A stretch of 64,000 bases of DNA from Sva-07 sp963829585 (GTDB lineage: Bacteria > Actinomycetota > Acidimicrobiia > Acidimicrobiales > Ilumatobacteraceae). Numbering within the stretch: position 1 is the first letter of the stretch; the number at the start of each line of letters is the position of its first letter. The DNA is taken from contig CAWHJD010000024.1 of the NCBI GenBank assembly GCA_963829585.1, positions 1 to 64,000 of the forward strand, written 5' to 3'. Positions 42,538-51,010 of this stretch are shown here, piece by piece. The notes below the pieces were generated by a model, which had not been told where the DNA came from, made no database searches, and saw only the letters and a list, made by a program, of their open reading frames with translations. Both the position numbers and the translations under genes were made by a program.

Positions 42538-44175
42538 GTGAACGAACTCGGCTACGTCGCCCTGCTCGTACGCGTCAGCCGAATCCGCGAGCTGCGACGG
42601 GTGATGCTGGCGTACGCCGGATTCTCCGTCAGCGAGTACGCCACCTGGCTGGCCCTCCTGTTCTTCGCGCTCGAACGCGGCGGGCCGAGCGAGGTCGGGC
42701 TCGCCGCCTTCCTCCTGCTCGTCCCGGCCGTGCTGGTCACGCCGTTCGCCTCCTACGCCGGCGACCGGTTCCGTCCGCACCGAGCCCTCGCAGCGGGGTA
42801 CGCGGCGCAGTGCGGCTCCATGGCTGTCGTCGCTGCCGCGATGCTGTCCGGCAACTGGCTGGTCGTCTACGGCGCAGGGGCCGTCGCTGCGGTGGCGGTC
42901 TCCTTCACCAGGCCGGTGATGGGATGCCTGCTCCCGACGCTCACCCACACGCCGACCGACCTGATCGGTGCGAACGTCGTCGCCGGAATGATCCAGCAGG
43001 TCGGCGTCTTCCTCGGCCCGCTCCTCGCCGGAGCCGTGATGGTCGTCGGTTCGCCGACCGGCGTGTTCGCGATCTGCGCCGTGATCACCGGCCTCGGATG
43101 CCTCGCCGTGCTGGCCACCCCGGGGTCCGACGAGGAACCGGGCGAGGTTCCCGACCTCGACGATCTCGCCCACCGCCTGTTCGCCGGGTTCGTCACGCTG
43201 AGGCGAGAGTCTCGAGTGCGCGTTCTCGTCGGCATGATCGCGGTCGCCGGTCTGGCGAACGGCATCGCCGACGTCCTCTTCGTCACCTTCGCCGACGAGC
43301 GACTCGACGGAGGTGGCGGCCAGGCCGGGCTCCTCGCGGCGGCCTACGGAGTCGGCGCGATGATCGGGGCGGTGGCGGTGGCCCGGTTCGTTCGCAATGC
43401 CCGCGTCGGTCGGGCCTTCCTGGCGAGCGCCGCACTCGCCGGCGGCGCACTGATGCTGATGGCCGCGACCAATGGGCTCGTCGGTGCCCTGTTGCTGTTC
43501 GCCGTCCTCGGCAGCGGCGAGACGTTCATGCAGCTGGCCGCCGCCGTGACGATCCAACGTCAGTCGCCGACCGACGTGCTCGCCCGGGTGTTCGGCATCG
43601 TCGAGGGCGCCCGGATGGCAGCCGTCGCAGTCGGTGGACTCCTGGTCACGATCATGGTCACCCGCTTCGGGGTGACCCAGTCGTTCGTCGCACTCGGGCT
43701 CGTGGTCGTCGGGCTGGTGGTCGCCGGGGTCTGGAGGTTGCGGAGTTCGGGTGACGGCCCGCCCGCCGTCGACCCCGCGATCATCGACCATCTCGTGGCC
43801 GATCCGGTGTTCGCCGCGCTGCCCGCGCCGACGATGGAACGGCTGGGTCGAACGGTCGGACGCCACCGCGCCGCGGCCGACACGTCGGTGGTCGTGCAGG
43901 GCGAGGACGGCGACCACTACTACGTGATCATCGACGGTGAGTTCAACGTCACGAAGGACGGCCAGACCGTCAACACGCTCGGACCCGGTCGCTCGTTCGG
44001 CGAGATCGCACTGCTCCGAGATGTCCCACGGACGTCGACCGTCACCGCGGTGACCGACGCCGAACTCCTGGTGATCGATCGCCACCACTTCCTCGAAGCG
44101 GTGACCGGTCACCCGCGCAGTCTCACGACTGCCCGGCGAGTCGCCGACGGCCATGTCGGCCCGGTACTGGAGTGA
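42538..44175 (+). CDS. MFS transporter fused to a cyclic-nucleotide-binding domain
   Basis: 545 residues from GTG 42538. Residues ~1-400 are a twelve-helix major-facilitator-type carrier (FASYAGDRFRPHRALAAGY as the loop 2-3 motif). From ~420 a cNMP-binding domain follows: VVVQGEDGDHYYVIIDGEFNVT and the phosphate-binding cassette SFGEIALLRDVPRTSTVTA. The fusion suggests that cAMP or a related nucleotide gates transport or membrane targeting. It is divergent from the PhyH gene, so it could move a product of that operon (inference). The substrate is unknown. Confidence 0.87.
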   Translation: MNELGYVALLVRVSRIRELRRVMLAYAGFSVSEYATWLALLFFALERGGPSEVGLAAFLLLVPAVLVTPFASYAGDRFRPHRALAAGYAAQCGSMAVVAAAMLSGNWLVVYGAGAVAAVAVSFTRPVMGCLLPTLTHTPTDLIGANVVAGMIQQVGVFLGPLLAGAVMVVGSPTGVFAICAVITGLGCLAVLATPGSDEEPGEVPDLDDLAHRLFAGFVTLRRESRVRVLVGMIAVAGLANGIADVLFVTFADERLDGGGGQAGLLAAAYGVGAMIGAVAVARFVRNARVGRAFLASAALAGGALMLMAATNGLVGALLLFAVLGSGETFMQLAAAVTIQRQSPTDVLARVFGIVEGARMAAVAVGGLLVTIMVTRFGVTQSFVALGLVVVGLVVAGVWRLRSSGDGPPAVDPAIIDHLVADPVFAALPAPTMERLGRTVGRHRAAADTSVVVQGEDGDHYYVIIDGEFNVTKDGQTVNTLGPGRSFGEIALLRDVPRTSTVTAVTDAELLVIDRHHFLEAVTGHPRSLTTARRVADGHVGPVLE

Positions 44176-44196
44176 GCCGACCGCGTCCGCGACGTG

Positions 44197-45648
44197 TCAG
44201 TGGACGAGGACGTTACGGAACTGCCACGGATCGTCGGGGTCGATGTCCTCGTCGAACAGACCGGGACGATTCGTCAGCGGTGTCCAGTCGGTGTAGTAGC
44301 CGGCGACGGTGCCGAGGTACGGACGCTGGATCTCGAGGCATCGACGATGATCCATGTCGTCGGTCTCGACGATGCCGGCATCGGGATTCTCGAGGGCCCA
44401 CACCATCCCGGCCAGCACGGCCGAGGTCACCTGCATGCCGGTGGCGTTCTGGTGCGGAGCCAACGCCCGCGCCTCTTCGATGGTGAGCTGCGAACCGAAC
44501 CAGAACGCGTTGCGCTCGTGTCCGTACAGCAACATGCCGAGCTCGTCACGGCCGTCGACGATCTCGTCCTCGTCGAGCACGTGCTGGGCCGACGGCCAGC
44601 GACCGGCGGCGCCGAACAACTCGTGGAACGAGAGCACCGCGTCGTTGCACGGGTGGTAGGCGTAGTGACACGTCGGGCGGAACTCGACCGAGCCGTCGGC
44701 GCCGCGAACGGTGAAGAAGTCGGGGATCGACAGCGCTTCGTTGTGCGTCACGAGGAACCCGTACTGCTCACCGTGCGACGGGCACCAGGTGCGGACGCGG
44801 GTCTCGGCGCCGGGTTGCTCGAGGAAGATGCCGGGAGCCGACGGGTCGTCGAACGTACGGGCGTTGTCGGGCATCCACTTCTCGTGGGTCCCCCAGCCGA
44901 GTTCGGCGGGTTGCAGGCCCTCGGAGATGAAGCCGTCGACGGACCACGTGTTCCAGAACACGTCGATCGGCTTCGGCGACCGCGCCCGCTGGGTGTCGCG
45001 TTCGGCGATGTGGATGCCGCGGACCCCCACGGTGCGCATGTAGGCGGCCCATCCCGCGCTGTCGCCGGCGGCCGGCTCGACGGCATCGATCCCGAGATCG
45101 GACGCGAGTGTCACCAGCGCTTCCTTCACGAACCACGACACCATCCCGGGGTTCGCCCCGCAGCACGAGACGGCGGTGGTGCCACCCGGTGACTGTCGCC
45201 GTTCGTCGGTGACCGTCGAACGCAACGCGTGGTTGGTGCGGGTGGCGTTGTCGGTTTCCTTGTCGTAGTAGAAGCCGGGCCACGGCTCCACGACGGTGTC
45301 GATGTAGAGCACGCCGAGCTCACGGCACAGGCGCATGATGTCGAGCGAGGAGGTGTCGACCGACAGGTTCACGCAGAATCCCTGACCTTCTCCCTCGGTC
45401 AACAGCGGGGTCAACAGGTCGCGGTAGTTCTCGACGGTCACTGCCGTCTGGAGGAACGCCACGCCGTACTCCTCGACGATCCCCCGGTCGCGATCGTCCG
45501 GCTCGACGACCACGGCGCGGGTCCGGTCGAAGTCGATGTGACGGTCGATGAGCGGCAGCGTGCCGCGTCCGATCGAGCCGAATCCGATCATCACGATCGG
45601 CCCCGACACGGTGGCGTGGACGGTCTGGTGTGCATTCGTCGACGTCAT
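44197..45648 (-). CDS. Homospermidine synthase
   Basis: 483 residues from ATG 45648. The NAD-binding PIVMIGFGSIGRGTLPLIDRH opening, CVNLSVDTSSLDIMRLCRELG, YIDTVVEPWPGFYYD, CCGANPGMVSWFVKEAL and the ending DPWQFRNVLVH match bacterial homospermidine synthases (saccharopine-dehydrogenase-like). The enzyme makes sym-homospermidine from two putrescines, or putrescine plus spermidine, in the cytoplasm. It lies 219 bp downstream of eutC on the same strand. Both act on small amines, but a shared transcript cannot be shown. Confidence 0.9.
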   Translation of the reverse strand: MTSTNAHQTVHATVSGPIVMIGFGSIGRGTLPLIDRHIDFDRTRAVVVEPDDRDRGIVEEYGVAFLQTAVTVENYRDLLTPLLTEGEGQGFCVNLSVDTSSLDIMRLCRELGVLYIDTVVEPWPGFYYDKETDNATRTNHALRSTVTDERRQSPGGTTAVSCCGANPGMVSWFVKEALVTLASDLGIDAVEPAAGDSAGWAAYMRTVGVRGIHIAERDTQRARSPKPIDVFWNTWSVDGFISEGLQPAELGWGTHEKWMPDNARTFDDPSAPGIFLEQPGAETRVRTWCPSHGEQYGFLVTHNEALSIPDFFTVRGADGSVEFRPTCHYAYHPCNDAVLSFHELFGAAGRWPSAQHVLDEDEIVDGRDELGMLLYGHERNAFWFGSQLTIEEARALAPHQNATGMQVTSAVLAGMVWALENPDAGIVETDDMDHRRCLEIQRPYLGTVAGYYTDWTPLTNRPGLFDEDIDPDDPWQFRNVLVH

Positions 45649-45867
45649 GGAGAACCTTTCGGTGATGACCGGACGGCTCCCGGCGGCCGATCAGGCTAGT
45701 GCCGTGACAGGCAACGTTCACGGGGTTCGCGGGTGTGAGCACAATCCGGTGGTTGGGGGCATCGAATTCAGCGTCAGCGACAACAGGCATTTCGCGGATA
45801 TGTGCTGACTGCAGAAGATTTCATCACCGACGTGCGGGTCGGCCGCGTTGCCGAAGTGCCCCTCGGG

Positions 45868-46632
45868 CTAGCTGGTCGGCTCGATCGGCGATGCCGAGTC
45901 GAGAACGTCTGTCGTGTCCTCGTCGTGGAGGCCGATACCCGACAGGCCCTGTATCGCGGCCCGACGGGAGAGGCCGACGATCCGGTGCGCGGCCTCGTCG
46001 ATCGAGAGGCCGCGGTCGTGGATGTTCGACACGCAGTTGCGCTGCGCATCGGTCCGCCCGAGGGCCGGTTCGAACGTCATGTACGCGCCGACGCTCTCGG
46101 ACACCGACAACCCGGGCCGTTCGCCGATCAACACCACGACGAGTCGCGCTCCGAGGGTGACGCCCACGTCGTCGCCGACGGCGACACGACCGTTGGCGAC
46201 GACCGCGACCGGGGCGATCGACCAGTCGTCCAGCTGTTCGACGATGGCATCGACGAGGGGCGGACCGTCTCGTTCGACCGCGAGCGGCGACAGTCCGTCG
46301 CACACGACGATCGCCAGGTCGTACGGGTCGGCGGCGAGCGCTCGAAGGGCGCCACGCGAGTGCTCCGCCAGGACACGACCGAGATCCGGCCGCCGGATGT
46401 ACTCCTCGCGTGATGCCGCCGCCGACGACAGTGCGACCGCCGCATGTCCCGCGCCGGTGAGCGCGTCGACCAGTCGATGAACGTCGAAGTCCTGGTTGAC
46501 GGCGTCGCGGGCTCGGGCGTGATCTGCACGGAACTGGAGGCGCGCCGCAGTCGTCAGACTCCCGCCCGCCCTACCGAGCGCAACCCGCGCGGGGGTGATC
46601 GCTCGGATCGCATCCCACGATTCGGGGTTCAT
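45868..46632 (-). CDS. eutC: Ethanolamine ammonia-lyase small subunit
   Basis: 254 residues from ATG 46632 (MNPESWDAIRAITPARVALG). The EutC features are RVALGRAGGSLTTAARLQFRADHARARDAV, IVVCDGLSPLAVE, VVLIGERPGLSVSESVGAYMTFEP, RNCVSNIH and GLSIDEAAHRIV, the segments that bind adenosylcobalamin with EutB. The start overlaps the eutB stop (ATGA). It is shorter than the E. coli form mainly at the N-terminus, as in other stand-alone eutBC pairs. No microcompartment shell genes or eutA reactivase are nearby. Confidence 0.92.
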   Translation of the reverse strand: MNPESWDAIRAITPARVALGRAGGSLTTAARLQFRADHARARDAVNQDFDVHRLVDALTGAGHAAVALSSAAASREEYIRRPDLGRVLAEHSRGALRALAADPYDLAIVVCDGLSPLAVERDGPPLVDAIVEQLDDWSIAPVAVVANGRVAVGDDVGVTLGARLVVVLIGERPGLSVSESVGAYMTFEPALGRTDAQRNCVSNIHDRGLSIDEAAHRIVGLSRRAAIQGLSGIGLHDEDTTDVLDSASPIEPTS

Positions 46633-48047
46633 CTCGACGGGTCCGGCCCGGCATGGTCGAGTGCGGCCAGCAGCGCGGGGACGTCGTTCGCCGGACGCAG
46701 CCGACCACGGTCGTCGGTCACGCCCATCTTGCAGAGCCAGTCGTCGAACTCCGGTGCCGGCCGGAGTCCGAGCAGTTGGCGGACGTACTGCGCGTCGTGG
46801 AACGACGTGGACTGGTAGCCGAGCATCACGTCGTCGGCGCCGGGAACACCCATGATGAAGTTGCACCCCGCTGTTGCCAGCAGTGTCAGCAGCACATCCA
46901 TGTCGTCCTGATCGACGTCCATGTGGTTCGTGTAGCAGACATCGCAACCCATCGGCAGACCGAGGAGCTTGCCGCTGAAGTGATCCTCGAGACCGGCGCG
47001 GATCACCTGCTTGCCGTCGAGGAGATACTCGGGGCCGATGAATCCGACGACGGTGTTGACGAGCAGCGGGTCGAACTGGCGTGCAACGCCGTAGGCCCGA
47101 GCTTCGAGCGTCTGCTGATCGACGCCGTGATCGCCCCCGGCGGACAGACACGAACCCTGGCCCGTCTCGAAGTACATCACCTGCGACCCACCGCGGTGCA
47201 ACGACAGTGCCGCCTCACGGGCCTCCGCGAGCAGGTCCAGCGTGACACCGAAGGATCGATTCGTTGCCTCGGTACCAGCGATCGACTGGAAGACGAGATC
47301 GACGGGGGCCCCTTCCTCGATGCAGCGCAAGGTGGTGGTGACGTGAGTGAGCACGCACGACTGCGTCGGGATCGCGAAGCGACTGATCACGTCGTCGAGG
47401 ATTTCGAGCAGACGTCGACAGTGCTCCGGCGAGTCCAGTGCCGGGTTGATGCCGATGACGGCGTCGCCGCATCCGTACGACAGCCCGTCGATCACCGAAG
47501 CCATGATGCCGAGCGGATCGTCGGTGGGATGGTTCGGTTGGAGCCGCACCGACAACCGCCCCGGCAGACCGATCGTCGAGCGGAACGCCGTGACCTTCGA
47601 GCACTTGCTCGCCACGAGCACCAGGTCCTGGTTGCCCATCACCTTGCTGACCGCGGCGACCATCTCCGGCGTGAGCCCCCACGCGATCGACGCCAGATCG
47701 TCGGTGGTGGTGTCGTACGAGAGCAGCCAGTCGCGGAACTCGCCCACGCACATCGAGCGCACCGGCGCGAATGCCTCGGGGTCGTGCTGCTCGAGGATCA
47801 GGCGGCTGACGTCGTCGATCTCCCACGGGACGATCGGGTCGTCGAGAAACGCGGCGAGTGGCACCTCGGCGAGGCAGAGTTGCGCGGCGACGCGCTCCTG
47901 TCGTGACTGCGCCGCGATCCCCGCGAGTTCATCACCGGATCGGTGTGGTGATGCCTTGGCGAGCAGCGTGCGCAGGTCGCCGAAGGAGTACGACCTCCCC
48001 GCCAACGTGACACCGAACGCTGGAGGCACGTCGTGAGCGTAGTTCAC
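46629..48047 (-). CDS. eutB: Ethanolamine ammonia-lyase large subunit
   Basis: 472 residues from GTG 48047 (NYAHDVPPAFGVTLAGRSYSFGDLRTLLAKA). EutB hallmarks are ERVAAQLCLAEVPLAAFLDDP, GLTPEMVAAVSKVMGNQDLVLVASK, NHPTDDPLGIMASVIDGLSYGCGDAVIGINPA, YFETGQGSCLSAGGDHGVDQQTLEAR and GLPMGCDVCYTNHMDVDQDDMD. It converts ethanolamine to acetaldehyde and ammonia with adenosylcobalamin. The gene is divergent from a TetR regulator with 43 bp between starts, and the operator-like motif there suggests control by that regulator. I saw no cobalamin riboswitch. Confidence 0.95.
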   Translation of the reverse strand: MNYAHDVPPAFGVTLAGRSYSFGDLRTLLAKASPHRSGDELAGIAAQSRQERVAAQLCLAEVPLAAFLDDPIVPWEIDDVSRLILEQHDPEAFAPVRSMCVGEFRDWLLSYDTTTDDLASIAWGLTPEMVAAVSKVMGNQDLVLVASKCSKVTAFRSTIGLPGRLSVRLQPNHPTDDPLGIMASVIDGLSYGCGDAVIGINPALDSPEHCRRLLEILDDVISRFAIPTQSCVLTHVTTTLRCIEEGAPVDLVFQSIAGTEATNRSFGVTLDLLAEAREAALSLHRGGSQVMYFETGQGSCLSAGGDHGVDQQTLEARAYGVARQFDPLLVNTVVGFIGPEYLLDGKQVIRAGLEDHFSGKLLGLPMGCDVCYTNHMDVDQDDMDVLLTLLATAGCNFIMGVPGADDVMLGYQSTSFHDAQYVRQLLGLRPAPEFDDWLCKMGVTDDRGRLRPANDVPALLAALDHAGPDPSR

Positions 48048-48060
48048 GCCCGGCGACTAC

Positions 48061-48082
48061 TCGTCCGAGTGGTCACTACGAT
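48061..48082. promoter_or_regulatory. Candidate TetR operator between eutB and the TetR gene
   Basis: AGTGGTCACT is a small palindrome in the 43-bp gap; read on the minus strand, TCGTAGTGACCACTCG shares TxGTAGTG with the 20-bp palindrome before the hydrolase gene (49534-49553). It could serve both eutB and the TetR gene. Confidence 0.5.
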
Positions 48083-48090
48083 CAACGCTG

Positions 48091-48628
48091 GTGGGTCACA
48101 AGCACAGCAAGGACGACATCCTGCAGGGAGCGCTCGATGCCGTGTTCGACGAAGGCCTCAGCCAGCTCACGTTCGGGCGGCTCGCGAAGCGCCTCGGGAT
48201 CAGCGACCGGATCATCGTGTACTACTTCCCCACCAAGGACGACCTCATCACCGAGGTGATGGGTGCCGTCGGCGTGCGGCTGCAGGTGACCCTGGCCGAG
48301 GCGTTCACCGCTGCGGCTGCCGATCACCTCGAACTCGCCCGCACCGCGTGGCCGGTCCTCGCCCATCGCGATGCCGATCCGATCTTCGCGTTGTTCTTCG
48401 AGGCGAACGGGCTCGCGGCAGCCGGACGCGAGCCGTACCGCCGGGTGGTGACGGGGCTCGTCGACGCCTGGATCGAGTGGTTGGCGACGTTCTTCGCCGG
48501 TGAGCCGGCGACCCGACGCGCCGAGTCCGAAGCCGCGGATCGCGCTGCTCGACGGCCTCCTGCTGGTTCGCCAGCTCGCCGGCCCCGAGGCTGCCGATCG
48601 GGCAGCCGCGCGCCTCGGCGTCGCCTGA
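48091..48628 (+). CDS. TetR-family regulator, one-base frameshift
   Basis: Start GTG 48091 (GHKHSKDDILQGALDAVFDEG). The HTH is LTFGRLAKRLGISDRIIVYYFPTKDDLITEVM (about residues 24-56). Removing one base near 48,530 restores the C-terminal helix IALLDGLLLVRQLAGPEAAD and a TGA at 48626-48628. Related palindromes lie before this gene and before the downstream hydrolase, so it likely represses itself, that hydrolase and possibly eutBC. Confidence 0.75.
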
Positions 48629-48639
48629 GCGTCGTCGAC

Positions 48640-49521
48640 TCAGTACTGGCCGGTCAGCACCGGCAGCAGCGCCTGCGCCACCGCGGCCGGGCGCTCCTCG
48701 TGGGAGAACACGCGGGCGCCGTGGATCGTCGCGAGCCGAGCGTCGGGGAAGGTCCCGACCATCTCCCGGGCGCGCTCGATCGGGAAGAACGGATCGCGGT
48801 CGCCCCACACCAGCTGCACCGGGACCCCGATCCGCCGATGGATGCCGGCCAGGTCGCGGACGTGCTGGTAGTCGAAGCTGCGGAGCAGCCGCACCGCAGC
48901 TTCCCGACGCTCGGGGATGTCGTGGAGCGGTCGCAGGAAGAATTCGTCGAACTCGCCGTCGAGCAGTGACGTGTCGGCGAACGCGCCGCCGAACACGAAC
49001 TCGTTGCGGCGCACGCGCGGTTGTCCGGCCGCCCATCCGAGCGCCGACGCGAGCCCCGGTGTGTGCCTCGCCGCGAGGAACATCCGGAACCGCCAGCTCG
49101 ATCCCTGCGGCTGCTCGGTGTCGATCAGACCCATGGCCCGCAGCCGCGGATCGCCGGCCATCGCGTGGCGGGCGATCAGCCCGCCGCTGTCGTGGCCGAC
49201 GACCGCGACCTCGTCGAGCTCCAGCAGGTCGACGACGCGGCTGACACTGCGGATGTGCTGGTCGATGGTGAGCGTCGTGGTGGCGTCGAACCGGCTCGAG
49301 CCGGCGCCGGGGAGGTCGATCACGTGACAGGTGACATGGTCGACCAGGTGCGGGAGGAGGGTTCGGAACGTCGCCCCGCTCACGGGCCAACCGTGGACGA
49401 ACAACACGTCGGGCCCGCTGCCGACCCGGCGATGGGCGACCTCGCCCGCACCGACGTCGAGGTGACGGTCGGGCGCTCGACGGAACAGTTCGGCGGCATC
49501 GGACGGCGTGAGCGTGGTCAC
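48640..49521 (-). CDS. Alpha/beta hydrolase
   Basis: 293 residues from GTG 49521. LFVHGWPVSGATFRTLLPHL is the oxyanion HG motif, VAVVGHDSGGLIARHAM the nucleophile elbow with Asp (HDSGG) rather than Ser, and WGDRDPFFPIERAREM holds the acid. An Asp nucleophile with HGWP points to epoxide-hydrolase or dehalogenase-type chemistry. The family His is not at the usual place (IHGARVFSHEERPAA may supply it). It faces the TetR gene tail to tail and carries a palindromic operator 13 nt upstream. Confidence 0.8.
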   Translation of the reverse strand: MTTLTPSDAAELFRRAPDRHLDVGAGEVAHRRVGSGPDVLFVHGWPVSGATFRTLLPHLVDHVTCHVIDLPGAGSSRFDATTTLTIDQHIRSVSRVVDLLELDEVAVVGHDSGGLIARHAMAGDPRLRAMGLIDTEQPQGSSWRFRMFLAARHTPGLASALGWAAGQPRVRRNEFVFGGAFADTSLLDGEFDEFFLRPLHDIPERREAAVRLLRSFDYQHVRDLAGIHRRIGVPVQLVWGDRDPFFPIERAREMVGTFPDARLATIHGARVFSHEERPAAVAQALLPVLTGQY

Positions 49522-49533
49522 GGGTATCTCCTG

Positions 49534-49553
49534 GTTGTAGTGGTGACTACAAC
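49534..49553. promoter_or_regulatory. Palindromic TetR-type operator before the hydrolase gene
   Basis: GTTGTAGTGGTGACTACAAC has perfect 8-bp arms around GGTG, the size of a TetR operator. It ends 13 nt before the hydrolase GTG. The related motif at the TetR promoter supports shared control. Confidence 0.65.
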
Positions 49554-49612
49554 ATAATCCGGGAGGTCCGCTGGATCAACCCTGCTGCGCCGACGCGTCG
49601 TAGGGTCCGAGC

Positions 49613-50584
49613 ATGAGGTATCGCAAACTCGGCAGCACCGGTCTCGACGTGTCACCCATCTGCCTGGGGTGCATGAGCTACGGCGTCAGCGATCGCGGCA
49701 ACCACGAGTGGACACTGAGCGAGGACGAGAGTCGGCCGCACATCCAGCGCGCCGTCGAGGCGGGCATCAACTTCTTCGACACCGCCAACGTGTATTCCGA
49801 CGGCACGAGCGAGGAGATCGTCGGACGGGCACTGGCCGACTTCGCCCGCCGCGACGAGATCGTGCTGGCCACCAAGGTGCACGGCCAGATGCACGCCGGC
49901 CCGAACGGCCGCGGCCTGTCGCGCAAGGCGATCATGGCCGAGATCGACAACAGCCTTCGTCGCCTCGGCACCGACTACGTCGACCTGTACCAGATCCATC
50001 GATGGGACCATCACACGCCGATCGAGGAGACGATGGAGGCGCTGCACGACGTCGTCAAGGCCGGCAAGGCGCTGCACATCGGCGCGTCGTCGATGTGGGC
50101 ATGGCAGTTCGCCAAGGCCCAGCACGTCGCCGAGCGCAACGGCTGGACGAAGTTCGCCACGATGCAGAACCACTACAACCTGCTGTACCGCGAGGAGGAG
50201 CGCGAGATGCTCCCACTGTGCGCCGACCAGGGTGTCGGCGTGATCCCGTGGAGCCCGCTCGCCCGGGGCAAGCTCACCCGTGATCTCGACGAGTCGACGG
50301 CACGTCAGGACACCGACGTGTTCGGCAGGAGCCTCTACGGCGCGGCCAACACCGAGATCATCACCGAGGTCGCCGCGATCGCCGCCGACCACGGCGTGTC
50401 ACGCGCCCAGGTGGCGCTGGCATGGGTCTCACGCAACCCGACGGTGAGTGCGCCGATCATCGGGGCGACGAAGCCGCACCACCTCGACGATGCGATCGCC
50501 TCGCTCGACCTCGTCCTGTCCGACGACGAAGTCGCCCGACTCGAAGCCCCCTACACCCCGCAGCCGGTTCGGGAATTCGTCTGA
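49613..50584 (+). CDS. Aldo/keto reductase
   Basis: 323 residues from ATG 49613 (MRYRKLGSTGLDVSPICLG). The tetrad is visible: Asp in GINFFDTANVYSDGTSE, Tyr in the same motif, Lys in IVLATKVHGQM and His in DLYQIHRWDHHTPIEE; NADPH binding comes from SAPIIGATKPHHLDDA. It is an AKR13/YajO-type enzyme that reduces aldehydes or ketones. It is monocistronic, tail to tail with the epoxide-hydrolase-like gene. Confidence 0.92.
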   Translation: MRYRKLGSTGLDVSPICLGCMSYGVSDRGNHEWTLSEDESRPHIQRAVEAGINFFDTANVYSDGTSEEIVGRALADFARRDEIVLATKVHGQMHAGPNGRGLSRKAIMAEIDNSLRRLGTDYVDLYQIHRWDHHTPIEETMEALHDVVKAGKALHIGASSMWAWQFAKAQHVAERNGWTKFATMQNHYNLLYREEEREMLPLCADQGVGVIPWSPLARGKLTRDLDESTARQDTDVFGRSLYGAANTEIITEVAAIAADHGVSRAQVALAWVSRNPTVSAPIIGATKPHHLDDAIASLDLVLSDDEVARLEAPYTPQPVREFV

Positions 50585-50591
50585 CCGGCCC

Positions 50592-50981
50592 TCAGTCGCC
50601 GGCGGTGAGCGCGGCGAGCTGGCCGGTGTAGCTCGACATGTCGAAGTAGTCGCGCCACAGGCTGATCAGCCCCTGGTCGGTGACCTCGAAGAATCCGGCG
50701 ACGGGAAGCTCGAGCCAGCCGTTGCCGATCTGGAACCGGTCGAGCCGCTCGTTGACCACGACGTTGCCCGCCACGACCTGGCGGGAGATCGGCCATTCGA
50801 CCTGCGACGCCGAGCCGAGGAAGGCGCCGAGCGTCGCCCGCACGGCCTCTTTCCCAGCGATCGGCGACATCGGCACATTCTCGTACGACACGTCGTCGGC
50901 GAGCAGTTCGACGGCGGTGTCGATGTCCTTGGCTTCGATGGCCGCGATGAACGCTGCGACGACTGCTTCTGGGTCACTCAT
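50592..50981 (-). CDS. Limonene-1,2-epoxide hydrolase-like protein
   Basis: 129 residues from ATG 50981 (MSDPEAVVAAFIAAIEAKD), an NTF2-like fold. The catalytic set of the Rhodococcus limonene-1,2-epoxide hydrolase (Arg99, Asp101, Asp132) is matched by VVNERLDRF (Arg79, Asp81) and SLWRDYFDMSSY (Asp111). The core PVAGFFEVTDQGLISLWRDYFD is closely family-like. It would open a terpene or fatty epoxide to a diol. It lies 29 nt after an LLM gene on the same strand, consistent with oxygenation followed by epoxide opening. Confidence 0.85.
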   Translation of the reverse strand: MSDPEAVVAAFIAAIEAKDIDTAVELLADDVSYENVPMSPIAGKEAVRATLGAFLGSASQVEWPISRQVVAGNVVVNERLDRFQIGNGWLELPVAGFFEVTDQGLISLWRDYFDMSSYTGQLAALTAGD

Positions 50982-51010
50982 GATCGGACTCTCCTCGGTT
51001 CGGATCGTGG

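Noticed and set aside
45649..45867. Cobalamin riboswitch near eutBC
   Set aside because: The gap lies downstream of eutC, and the 43-bp gap upstream of eutB is too short; no B12-box-like motif was seen.
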